DNA of 5,074 nucleotides from an uncultured Dehalococcoidia bacterium (GCA_903890885.1 CAITCX010000241.1:1-5074); one strand, 5' to 3'. Positions 1 to 5,074 are shown, numbered from the stretch's first letter. Translations and numbers: made by a program. Notes: a model not told the origin generated them from the letters alone.

Positions 1-123
1 ATCGAATCAATGAAAATGGAAAATCCCATCATGGCCCCCATTTCAGGCAAAGTGGTTGAGATAAGCATAGCGCTTAATGCTATGGTAGCTACTGGGCAGG
101 TCCTGGCGGTTATTGAAAAATAA
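1..123 (+). CDS. Biotin carrier domain, C-terminal end (partial), of a decarboxylase or carboxylase complex
   Basis: Only the last 40 codons are in the window; the 5' end lies outside. They carry the biotinylation motif ESMKM (residues 2-6 of the visible part), where Lys5 is the residue biotin protein ligase modifies. APISGKVVEI and GQVLAVIE, the usual second half of the biotinyl/lipoyl hammerhead fold, follow. The common form of the motif is EAMKM; Ser for Ala is a known variant. The biotin arm carries the carboxyl group from the carboxyltransferase subunit to the membrane beta subunit. The fragment cannot tell a free carrier protein (MmdC/GcdC type) from the C-terminus of a fused alpha subunit (OadA type). 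The downstream OadG-like and OadB genes place it in a membrane decarboxylase operon rather than in acetyl-CoA carboxylase, where accC usually follows accB. Confidence 0.93.
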   Translation: MESMKMENPIMAPISGKVVEISIALNAMVATGQVLAVIEK

Positions 124-168
124 CCTGATATTTGGGCTTTATTCTTTACGGGTTAATAAGGAGTAAGA

Positions 169-342
169 ATGGAATTTTTAAGGGCCTGTTTGTTTGCTCT
201 TGGTATTTTTGTCTCTCTGATGATAATTTCCCTTCTTGTAGCTGGAATGATGATGATCATCTACCGTGCCGTACATAAATCTGAAAAGAAAGCCATCACA
301 AACATTGAAGCACAACCGACCGGCGCCGGGAAGGTGGGTTAA
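169..342 (+). CDS. Small single-helix membrane protein, OadG/MmdD-like gamma (delta) subunit of a decarboxylase pump
   Basis: This encodes 57 residues. The start is fixed by AAGGAG at 158-163, 5 nt before the ATG. Residues about 7-32 form one long hydrophobic helix (LFALGIFVSLMIISLLVAG, then MMMII). A basic, charged stretch (YRAVHKSEKK) and a short polar tail rich in Pro and Gly follow. In known sodium-pump decarboxylases the gamma/delta subunit has this layout: an N-terminal membrane anchor, then a soluble tail that holds the alpha subunit and biotin carrier against the beta subunit. Those subunits are usually about 80-120 residues; this one is shorter and has no histidine-rich zinc-binding tail like that of Klebsiella OadG. 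The call rests on topology and on position between the biotin carrier and the beta subunit, not on a strong motif. An unrelated small membrane protein is possible. The stop is 1 nt before the next start, which suggests translational coupling. Confidence 0.6.
   Translation: MEFLRACLFALGIFVSLMIISLLVAGMMMIIYRAVHKSEKKAITNIEAQPTGAGKVG
331..337 (+). promoter_or_regulatory. Ribosome binding site setting the beta-subunit start
   Basis: AAGGTGG lies 6 nt before the ATG at 344 and inside the last codons of the preceding gene. It favours the ATG over an in-frame GTG at 266, which would add 26 polar residues read from within the upstream gene and does not fit the family's N-terminus. Confidence 0.65.
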
Positions 343-343
343 T

Positions 344-1576
344 ATGAATATATTAGAGCTGTTCCAGGGTGTTTATACTCTTTTTCAAGTGGAACCAGTT
401 ATCGCAATAACCAGAATACTTTTGATTTTGGTCGGTGCGGCTTTTATTTATCTGGGTTATAAGGGCATCTTCGAGGCATTGGTTATGATTCCGATGGGTA
501 TCGCTATGATAGGCGTTAATGCGGGTACCATGTATATGGACGCTACCACAATCGGCAACTTATATGTAGACCCGTTAATTACAGACAATAATACCCTGAT
601 GACTGTCATGCAGATCAAGTTTTTACAACCGATTTACAATTTTACCTTCAGCAACGGTCTAATACCCTGTATGATCTTCATGGGTATCGGCGCCATAACA
701 GAAATTAACTTCATGATGGCCAAACCATCGCTCAGTTTGATTCTGGCGGTATGCGCTGAGTTCGGCACCATTTTTACCTTTCCCATTGCCATGGCTTGGG
801 GTTTTTCACCGGCGGACGCGGCTTCTATTTCTATTGTGGGCGGAGCAGATGGCCCGATGGTGCTGTTTACATCTCTTGTTCTGTCGCCGAAGCTGCTTGT
901 CCCTATCGCAGTGATAGCCTATATGTATCTGGCGCTGGTATACATTGCTTATCCTTACATAGTAAAATGGCTGATTCCTAAAAAGATTCAGGGTACCCCG
1001 ATGGACCTTTCCACTATCCCAAATATCAGCAGAACAGAGAAGATAGCCTTTGTGATTGTAGCGACTGCTGTTTTGTGTCTACTCTTCCCGGTAGCTTCGC
1101 CCCTTTTCGCATCCTTCTTTGTGGGTGTAGTCATCAAAGAGGCTGACGTCAAGGGACACCTGGAATTTCTTTCCGGAGCCTTGCTGTACGGAGCGACCTT
1201 TTTCCTGGGTTTTGTTCTGGGCGCATTATTGACCGCTGACACTATTCTTAGTGGCGAAGTTTGGAAACTGCTTGTATTGGGCTGCATTTCGTTGCTTTTA
1301 TCTGGTTTAGGCGGACTGGCCGGCGGTATGATCGCATATAAGTTAAGTAAAGGGAAAATCAATCCGCTAATCGGGTTGGCAGGAGTCTCCTGTGTGCCAT
1401 CCACGGCCAAAGTAGCCCAGAAATTAGCTTTTAAAGCTAATAAAAAAACTATGATATTACCCTTTGCAATGGGTACCAATGTCGCAGGTGTGATTACTAC
1501 AGCTATTGTAGCTGGCCTTTTTATCTCGGCGATTACCAAATATCCTGCCGTTATTAACTGGATTACGGGTGGATAG
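344..1576 (+). CDS. Beta subunit of a sodium-translocating-type decarboxylase (OadB/MmdB/GcdB family)
   Basis: This is a 410-residue polytopic membrane protein of the family that decarboxylates carboxybiotin and couples CO2 release to Na+ export. Visible family motifs are FMGIGAITE (112-120), ADAASISIVGGADGP (157-171), AYMYLALV (192-199), INPLIGLAGVSCVP (339-352) and AMGTNVAGVI (375-384). Against Klebsiella OadB, recalled from memory, Asp169 matches the ion-binding Asp203, Tyr195 matches Tyr229, and Asn340, Gly344 and Ser349 match Asn373, Gly377 and Ser382. Lys356 stands where Arg389 is expected. Other departures are GGADGPM for GGADGPT, YPY (203-205) for QPP, VGVVIKEA (260-267) for the usual GNL(M/L)(R/K)ES, and MGTN for MGPN. 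The gene is frame-intact and of normal length, so it is probably functional but from a divergent branch. The substrate cannot be assigned without the alpha subunit; 'oadB', 'mmdB' and 'gcdB' are all possible, so no symbol is given. A weaker view is that it pumps another ion or works with reduced coupling. Confidence 0.93.
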   Translation: MNILELFQGVYTLFQVEPVIAITRILLILVGAAFIYLGYKGIFEALVMIPMGIAMIGVNAGTMYMDATTIGNLYVDPLITDNNTLMTVMQIKFLQPIYNFTFSNGLIPCMIFMGIGAITEINFMMAKPSLSLILAVCAEFGTIFTFPIAMAWGFSPADAASISIVGGADGPMVLFTSLVLSPKLLVPIAVIAYMYLALVYIAYPYIVKWLIPKKIQGTPMDLSTIPNISRTEKIAFVIVATAVLCLLFPVASPLFASFFVGVVIKEADVKGHLEFLSGALLYGATFFLGFVLGALLTADTILSGEVWKLLVLGCISLLLSGLGGLAGGMIAYKLSKGKINPLIGLAGVSCVPSTAKVAQKLAFKANKKTMILPFAMGTNVAGVITTAIVAGLFISAITKYPAVINWITGG

Positions 1577-1588
1577 GACAAACAATAG

Positions 1589-1771
1589 ATGAGCACCAAA
1601 GCCAAATTCTGGATAGCTGGTTTGGTAGTGGCAGCAACCGGAGTTGTTATGGCCAAGGTAATTTCGCCAAACTATGCCGACCGGCCTGGTTGGCAGTTAG
1701 GGCTATTCGCCGGGGGAGTGCTAGTTGCGATGGCTGGCCTGGGCCTGATAATGGCAGGTACTAAAAAATAA
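1589..1771 (+). CDS. Unrecognised 60-residue protein with two membrane helices, last gene of the decarboxylase operon
   Basis: I do not recognise this family. The protein has a short basic N-terminus (MSTKAKF), a hydrophobic segment at about 7-24 and a polar loop SPNYADRPGW (26-35). A second hydrophobic segment at about 37-57, rich in Gly, Ala and Leu, leads to the end TKK. This gives a helical hairpin, probably with both ends in the cytoplasm given the basic termini. It begins 12 nt after the beta-subunit stop, with only a weak upstream AGGA (1575-1578, 10 nt before the ATG), and sits before the operon's terminator, so it is very likely co-transcribed. Veillonella methylmalonyl-CoA decarboxylase has a small extra subunit (MmdE, about 55 aa), but that one resembles the C-terminus of MmdD and this protein does not. 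A role in assembly or stability of the membrane complex is inference from position only. Confidence 0.7.
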   Translation: MSTKAKFWIAGLVVAATGVVMAKVISPNYADRPGWQLGLFAGGVLVAMAGLGLIMAGTKK

Positions 1772-1801
1772 TAGACTAATTTTTAACGTCATTGTGTTGA
1801 A

Positions 1802-1837
1802 AAAGGGGCAATCTTAGCGAGAGGTTGCCCCTTTGGC
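1802..1837 (+). terminator. Hairpin terminator of the decarboxylase operon
   Basis: A 12-bp stem pairs 1802-1813 with 1823-1834 around a 9-nt loop. It includes the GC-rich core GGGGC/GCCCC, with one G-U pair near the loop. The 3' side runs into CTTT GG CTTT, so the U-tract is short and interrupted. The 5' side has a run of A's, so the same hairpin could also stop transcription on the other strand. It lies 30 nt after the last stop codon and before the phosphofructokinase gene. Confidence 0.75.
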
Positions 1838-1853
1838 TTTGAACACGTATATT
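1825..1853 (+). promoter_or_regulatory. Candidate sigma-70-type promoter of the phosphofructokinase unit
   Basis: TTGCCC (1825-1830) and TATATT (1848-1853) are separated by exactly 17 nt; the -10 box matches TATAAT at 5 of 6 positions and the -35 box matches TTGACA at 4 of 6. The predicted start near 1860 leaves a leader of about 27 nt. That leader carries GAGG (1876-1879), 7 nt before the ATG at 1887. The -35 box lies in the 3' arm of the upstream terminator. Confidence 0.45.
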
Positions 1854-1886
1854 GTATGAAGAACTATTAACGATTGAGGTCTTTTT

Positions 1887-2984
1887 ATGAGGAAATACGG
1901 TAGGATCGCTGTGTTAACCGGTGGAGGCGATTGTCCGGGCATTAATGCCGTGATTCGGGCGGTGGCTAAAAAGGCGATTCTGCAACACGGACTTGAAGTG
2001 ATCGGTATAGAAGACGGTTATGAAGGCGCCATTCTCAACCATTACCGGAAGCTCCAGTTCAAAGACGTTTCCGGGATTATTACCCAGGGCGGTACTATTC
2101 TGGGAACCTCAAATATTGCCAATCCTTACCGATACGCCTTAAAGAAGAATGGGATTCTGGAGTTTAAAGACGTTTCCAAAGAGACCATAAGCAATATTGG
2201 AAAATTGGAGATTGATTGCCTGGTTTGTATCGGTGGTGACGGTACCTTAAGCATAGCCAATGATCTATATAAAGACGGAGTACCGATTATAGGTATTCCC
2301 AAAACGATAGATAACGATCTTCGGGGGACGGATATCACCTTTGGGTTTGACTCGGCGGTAACGATAGCTACCGAGGGAATCGACCGTTTGCACAGCACCG
2401 CGCAGTCTCACCACCGGGTCATGGTAGTGGAAGTGATGGGGCGAAATGCCGGCTGGATAGCTTTGCACGCAGGAGTAGCTGGGGGTGGGGATATTATTTT
2501 GATACCGGAAATCCCTTACAACCTGGATGTTATAATAGAGAGAGTTAGAGAACGCAGCCTCAGCGGCAAAAGGTTCAGTATTATCGTGATTTCTGAAGGT
2601 GCCCGTTCTATAAATGGAAAAACAGTCATTCAAAAGATCGTCAAAGAAAGCCTTGATCCGGTCCGGTATGGTGGAGTGGGATTTGTACTGGGCACCCAGA
2701 TAGAGGAATTGACCGGCATCGAGACCCGCACGGTAGTGCTGGGACACCTGCAGCGGGGAGGAACACCCACACCTTTTGACAGAGTGCTGGCCACCCGGTT
2801 AGGCACGCGGGCGGTAGAGATGATACTTAACGAGCATTTTGGTAGTATGGTAGGTATCCAGAAAAACGAACTGGTTGAGGTCCCGTTGGCAGAAGTAGTC
2901 GGGGGGCAGAGAACGGTAAGCCCGGATGACCCTTTAATCTCGGCTGCCAGAGAGGTGGGGACCTCATTTGGAGATAAGGTTTAA
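1887..2984 (+). CDS. pfkA: 6-phosphofructokinase, group III (ATP-dependent or mixed-substrate) type
   Basis: This 365-residue cytoplasmic enzyme phosphorylates fructose 6-phosphate to fructose 1,6-bisphosphate. Motifs in order are the phosphoryl-donor loop LTGGGDCPGINAVIR (10-24), IGGDGTL (115-121), PKTIDND (138-144) with catalytic Asp142, MGR (184-186), SEGA (236-239) and LGHLQRGG (285-292). His287 and Arg290 of the last motif bind the sugar phosphate. In E. coli PfkA numbering, residue 104 is Gly (here Gly119, the ATP-type state), whereas residue 124 is Lys (here Lys139, the state of pyrophosphate enzymes). This Gly/Lys pair and the TGGGDCPG start are typical of the group III PFKs (TIGR02483), whose members include both ATP and PPi users. 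ATP is the better guess from Gly119, as in the Streptomyces enzyme. The length is somewhat above the 320 residues of PfkA, as is normal for this group. The next gene follows after 4 nt. Confidence 0.95.
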   Translation: MRKYGRIAVLTGGGDCPGINAVIRAVAKKAILQHGLEVIGIEDGYEGAILNHYRKLQFKDVSGIITQGGTILGTSNIANPYRYALKKNGILEFKDVSKETISNIGKLEIDCLVCIGGDGTLSIANDLYKDGVPIIGIPKTIDNDLRGTDITFGFDSAVTIATEGIDRLHSTAQSHHRVMVVEVMGRNAGWIALHAGVAGGGDIILIPEIPYNLDVIIERVRERSLSGKRFSIIVISEGARSINGKTVIQKIVKESLDPVRYGGVGFVLGTQIEELTGIETRTVVLGHLQRGGTPTPFDRVLATRLGTRAVEMILNEHFGSMVGIQKNELVEVPLAEVVGGQRTVSPDDPLISAAREVGTSFGDKV

Positions 2985-2988
2985 CACT

Positions 2989-3522
2989 ATGATAGAGTCA
3001 TTAATCAATTCGAGCCTTTCCAAAGAGTTGATCACCATTATCCTTGCCATGCTGCCGGTAGCGGAGTTACGCCTTTCAATACCCATAGCAATAACGGTTT
3101 TCCACATGCCGTGGTATGAAGCCTTCGGATTGGGCATCCTGGGAAACATGATCCCCGTGCCGTTTTTACTGCTCTTTTTTGATTGGGGTTCCAAACTGGT
3201 GCAGAAAGTGCCCGTCGGGAAAAAATTTGTTGACTGGCTCCTGAAGCGCACTGCCCGCCACACCGACTCTATCCAGAAATACAAATTCGCCGGGCTGGCG
3301 GTTTTTGTGGCTATTCCACTGCCTTTGACCGGGGCCTGGACAGCCACTCTGCTGGCCTACATACTGGGGTTAAAATTCTGGCCGTCTTTTCTGTCCATCC
3401 TCCTGGGTGTGATCGGAGCGGCAGTCATAGTGACGATTTTAACTCTTTTAGGATGGGTTGGCGCGGGTATCGCCATAGCGGCCTTAATAATTCTGGCCGC
3501 TATAGGAGCGTGGAAGTTATAG
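2989..3522 (+). CDS. COG2426 / 'small multidrug export' (PF06695) family membrane protein
   Basis: This 177-residue membrane protein has about four to five hydrophobic segments. Family hallmarks are MLPVAELRLSIPIAI (21-35), GNMIPVPFLLLF (52-63), a basic cytoplasmic stretch around LLKRTARHTD (84-93), VAIPLPLTGAWTA (107-119) and a very hydrophobic Gly/Ala-rich C-terminus. The family is distantly like DedA/SNARE-associated proteins; the 'multidrug export' name is historical and the real function is not established. Two starts compete. ATG at 2989 with AAGG (2976-2979, 9 nt away) gives the short N-terminus usual in the family. TTG at 2968 with GAGGTGGGG (2952-2960, 7 nt away) would add seven residues and overlap pfkA by 17 nt. 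I chose the ATG. The 4-nt gap after pfkA indicates one transcript, although no functional link to glycolysis is evident. The usual ELRGAIP and PLPGTGAW appear here as ELRLSIP and PLPLTGAW. Confidence 0.85.
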   Translation: MIESLINSSLSKELITIILAMLPVAELRLSIPIAITVFHMPWYEAFGLGILGNMIPVPFLLLFFDWGSKLVQKVPVGKKFVDWLLKRTARHTDSIQKYKFAGLAVFVAIPLPLTGAWTATLLAYILGLKFWPSFLSILLGVIGAAVIVTILTLLGWVGAGIAIAALIILAAIGAWKL

Positions 3523-3548
3523 AGTTTCAGTTATACATCCCAGTGATT

Positions 3549-4742
3549 TTACTCTTTTCCGCTGCCTTCCCGCTGCTCCCAGTTCTCCAGCCATTTTTGT
3601 TTTTGGGCGATGCGCACTGTTTCATTGGTGGTTTGATAATGCCCCAGGAAATCCTCTTTAAAGGTTTTAAATTCTCCGATGGAAATGGATTTTCTGACCT
3701 TGACCATGAAGTTGTTCAGGAAAGTTAAATTGTGAATCGTGGCCAGGGTATAGGCCAGTAATTCTTCAGCCCGGAAAAGATGATGCAAATAAGCAGCCGA
3801 AAAATGACGGCAGAGATAGCAATTGCAGTCGGGGTCTAACGGACCGCACTCCTCTTTCCATCTGGCATTGCGGATATTCAAGCGTCCGCCGGCGCTGAAG
3901 AGGGCTCCATTACGAGCTATTCGCGTGGGCAGAACGCAATCAAACATATCCACTCCCAGTTCTACTCCGCTCAGGATATCCTCAGGTGAGCCAACTCCCA
4001 TCAGGTAGCGGGCTTTGTTTTCAGGCAAGGCCGGCAGGGTCACATCCAGCATTTGATTAGTTGCCTCTTTGGGTTCGCCCAGGCTGAGCCCGCCGACGGC
4101 ATAACCGGGGAAGTCCAGAGCCGTTAAAAATCTGGCTGATTCCAGTCGCCACTGGGGATTTAAGCCCCCCTGTACAATACCGAAAAGGGCCTGATCATCC
4201 CTCTGGTGAGCTTTCAGGCACCTTTCCGCCCATTTGTGAGTAGTCTCCATGGCTTCCCGGATTTTGTCTTCCTTATCCAGATGGGAGGGACAGATATCGA
4301 AGGCCATAATTACATCCGCGCCCAGAGCCTCCTGGTATTGAGTAGCCAATTCGGGGGTAATGAAATGCTCGGTGCCGTCGATATGCGAACGGAATTTAAC
4401 GCCATCCGAGTTAATATCCCGCAGGCGGGCCAAGCTGAAAATCTGGAATCCTCCGCTATCGGTCAGAATGGCTCCATCCCAATCCATGAATTTGTGCAGT
4501 CCACCCATTTTCTGAACGATGTCAGTACCCGGCCTGAGAAAGAGATGGTAGTTGTTGGCCAGAATCATTTTAATACCGATATCCCGCAGGTGCTGGGGGG
4601 TAAGTCCTTTAACAGTGGCCTGGCTGCCTACCGGCATAAAAACCGGAGTGGCAATCGTGCCGTGTGGGGTATTCAGTTCCCCCAACCTGGCGCGAGTCTC
4701 TGTATCGGTTTTGATCAGTTTAAACCAATTGGAATATAAAAT
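3549..4742 (-). CDS. tgt: Queuine/preQ1 tRNA-guanine ribosyltransferase, probable AUU start
   Basis: The enzyme swaps guanine 34 of GUN-anticodon tRNAs for preQ1, a step of queuosine synthesis. From the proposed start it has 397 residues. Motifs are TPHGTIATPVFMPVG (25-39), LTDSGGFQ (93-100) with Asp95 as general acid, GIVQGG (188-193), AVGGLSLGEP (215-224), and FDCVLPTRIARNG (267-279) with nucleophile Asp268. The zinc site is Cys306, Cys308, Cys311 and His337, at the same spacing as in the Zymomonas enzyme. The usual FDEC substrate motif reads FDIC (148-151): Asp149 and Cys151 are kept, but Glu is replaced by Ile. The first in-frame ATG/GTG/TTG is a TTG at 4685, which would cut off the conserved FKLIKTDTETRARLG leader. 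ATT at 4742-4740, six nt after AAAGGAG, restores the normal N-terminus; the frame is closed by a stop at 4769-4767. The gene stands alone, without queA or yajC beside it in this window. Function is certain; the start codon is inference. Confidence 0.95.
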   Translation of the reverse strand: MLYSNWFKLIKTDTETRARLGELNTPHGTIATPVFMPVGSQATVKGLTPQHLRDIGIKMILANNYHLFLRPGTDIVQKMGGLHKFMDWDGAILTDSGGFQIFSLARLRDINSDGVKFRSHIDGTEHFITPELATQYQEALGADVIMAFDICPSHLDKEDKIREAMETTHKWAERCLKAHQRDDQALFGIVQGGLNPQWRLESARFLTALDFPGYAVGGLSLGEPKEATNQMLDVTLPALPENKARYLMGVGSPEDILSGVELGVDMFDCVLPTRIARNGALFSAGGRLNIRNARWKEECGPLDPDCNCYLCRHFSAAYLHHLFRAEELLAYTLATIHNLTFLNNFMVKVRKSISIGEFKTFKEDFLGHYQTTNETVRIAQKQKWLENWEQREGSGKE

Positions 4743-4748
4743 CGCAGT

Positions 4749-4755
4749 CTCCTTT
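4749..4755 (-). promoter_or_regulatory. Shine-Dalgarno site that decides the tgt start
   Basis: Read on the - strand this is AAAGGAG, 6 nt before the ATT at 4742-4740. No comparable site precedes the TTG at 4685 or the CTG at 4718. It is the main reason to place the tgt start at ATT. Confidence 0.7.
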
Positions 4756-4773
4756 AAAGATGGTACCTAGAGT

Positions 4774-4802
4774 ATTATATAGGCAGACTGCCGGAATAAT
4801 AA
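4774..4802 (-). promoter_or_regulatory. tgt: Candidate tgt promoter
   Basis: A perfect TATAAT lies at 4779-4774 on the - strand. A weak -35 box, TTATTA (3 of 6), sits 17 nt upstream at 4802-4797. The predicted start near 4767 gives a leader of about 25 nt containing the AAAGGAG site. That start lies at the in-frame stop codon upstream of tgt, so it agrees with the short N-terminus from ATT 4742 and rules out a longer protein. Confidence 0.5.
4782..4792. promoter_or_regulatory. 11-bp palindrome in the tgt promoter spacer, possible operator
   Basis: GGCAG-A-CTGCC is a perfect inverted repeat of 5-bp arms around one base. It lies wholly between the -35 and -10 boxes of the candidate tgt promoter, where a bound repressor would block RNA polymerase. 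The arms are short and it could be chance. As a 1-nt-loop hairpin it would not make a terminator. Confidence 0.25.
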
Positions 4803-4855
4803 AGCGGACTTGCGGAAATAGCTTCGAGCGAATTAGAATGACTTAAGAATTGATT

Positions 4856-4885
4856 TTGATTATTGCAGGATGAGTAGTCTAATAT
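4856..4885 (+). promoter_or_regulatory. hisH: Candidate hisH promoter
   Basis: TTGATT (4856-4861) and TAATAT (4880-4885) are 18 nt apart, each matching consensus at 4 of 6 positions. A rival -10 box, TATAGT (4896-4901, 5 of 6), has no good -35 box. Either fits a short leader before CGAGGA (4911-4916). I see no T-box or leader-peptide attenuator in this 180-bp gap. Confidence 0.3.
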
Positions 4886-4922
4886 ATAGCTAGGTTATAG
4901 TGTATCAAAACGAGGATAACAA

Positions 4923-5074
4923 ATGAGCGATATAGCTATCATTGATTACGGCGCCGGCAATTTGCGCAGCGTCAACAATGCTATTGTGCGATTGGGATAC
5001 CAGGTAGAAATAAGCAACCAGGCTGAAGATATACTGCAAGCTAAAGCGGTAGTATTTCCCGGTGTAGGTGCAGC
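4923..5074 (+). CDS. hisH: Imidazole glycerol phosphate synthase, glutamine amidotransferase subunit (partial, 5' end)
   Basis: The first 50 codons are present; the rest lies beyond the window. The start IAIIDYGAGNLRSV (residues 4-17) and the loop VVFPGVGAA (42-50) are HisH signatures. The PGVG loop belongs to the oxyanion-hole region of the glutaminase site. HisH releases ammonia from glutamine and channels it to HisF, making imidazole glycerol phosphate (histidine pathway) and AICAR. The catalytic Cys-His-Glu residues are outside the window. The start ATG has GAGG (4912-4915) 7 nt upstream. As the first gene after a divergent neighbour it probably leads a his operon; which genes follow cannot be seen. 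HisH paralogues from legionaminic-type sugar pathways exist, and the N-terminus alone does not fully exclude one. Confidence 0.92.
   Translation, partial: MSDIAIIDYGAGNLRSVNNAIVRLGYQVEISNQAEDILQAKAVVFPGVGA

Noticed and set aside
320..329. Perfect 10-bp palindrome CCGGCGCCGG
   Set aside because: It lies in the coding sequence of the small subunit (T-G-A-G codons) with no U-tract and no promoter near; a similar GGCGCCGG occurs in hisH codons for G-A-G.
266..343. Longer beta-subunit start at GTG 266
   Set aside because: It would overlap the upstream 57-codon gene by 77 nt and add a polar N-terminus foreign to the family; ATG 344 has AAGGTGG at the right distance.
988..1656. Long open frame on the - strand inside the beta-subunit gene
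   Set aside because: The + strand frame there is a clear OadB-family protein; the reverse translation has no recognisable motif and no ribosome site.
2061..2177. Twelve-base repeat AAAGACGTTTCC at 2061-2072 and 2166-2177
   Set aside because: Both copies encode FKDVS at different places in pfkA; two copies in coding sequence look like coincidence, not a repeat element.
2265..2747. Open frame on the - strand inside pfkA
   Set aside because: It is opposite strongly conserved phosphofructokinase motifs; its low-complexity composition fits a shadow frame.
4206..4739. Open frame on the + strand opposite tgt
   Set aside because: It is antisense to conserved Tgt catalytic sequence, with no motif of its own.
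1..5074. A wholly new system (defence, mobile or RNA-based) in the window
   Set aside because: All long frames belong to known families, gaps are short, and no repeats, integrase, toxin-antitoxin pair or structured RNA were seen. The novelty is limited to the small membrane proteins and the unusual residues and start codon listed above.

Overview
The window looks like ordinary chromosomal DNA of an anaerobic bacterium, most likely a Clostridia-type Firmicute. The reasons are a biotin-dependent, sodium-pump-type decarboxylase cluster, purine-rich Shine-Dalgarno sites in front of nearly every gene, and a group III ('mixed-substrate') phosphofructokinase. The taxonomic guess is inference; no rRNA or tRNA is present to settle it.

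Left part (1-1837, + strand): the 3' end of a membrane decarboxylase operon. In order it holds the last 40 residues of a biotin carrier domain, a 57-residue single-helix protein resembling the gamma/delta (OadG/MmdD) subunit, the complete beta subunit (OadB/MmdB/GcdB family, 410 aa) and a 60-residue protein with two membrane helices that I do not recognise. The operon ends in a hairpin terminator. The carboxyltransferase (alpha) subunit lies outside the window, so the substrate (oxaloacetate, methylmalonyl-CoA, glutaconyl-CoA or malonyl-type) cannot be read here. In this system a carboxyl group is moved to biotin by the alpha subunit, and its release by the beta subunit is coupled to ion export. 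The beta subunit keeps the key aspartate but differs from the classical enzymes at several otherwise conserved positions.

Middle part (1838-3522, + strand): a two-gene unit, 6-phosphofructokinase and a COG2426 membrane protein, 4 nt apart. Its probable promoter overlaps the 3' arm of the preceding terminator.

Right part (3549-5074): tgt (queuosine tRNA-guanine transglycosylase) on the - strand, convergent with the COG2426 gene. It is divergent from hisH, whose first 50 codons close the window. The 180-bp tgt/hisH gap holds a perfect TATAAT box for tgt with a small palindrome in the promoter spacer. tgt has no ATG, GTG or TTG at the expected start, and an AUU codon behind a strong Shine-Dalgarno site is the best candidate.

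I saw no mobile element, CRISPR array, phage gene or defence system. The points most worth checking are the AUU start of tgt, the divergent beta subunit with its two small membrane partners, and the Gly/Lys phosphofructokinase signature.
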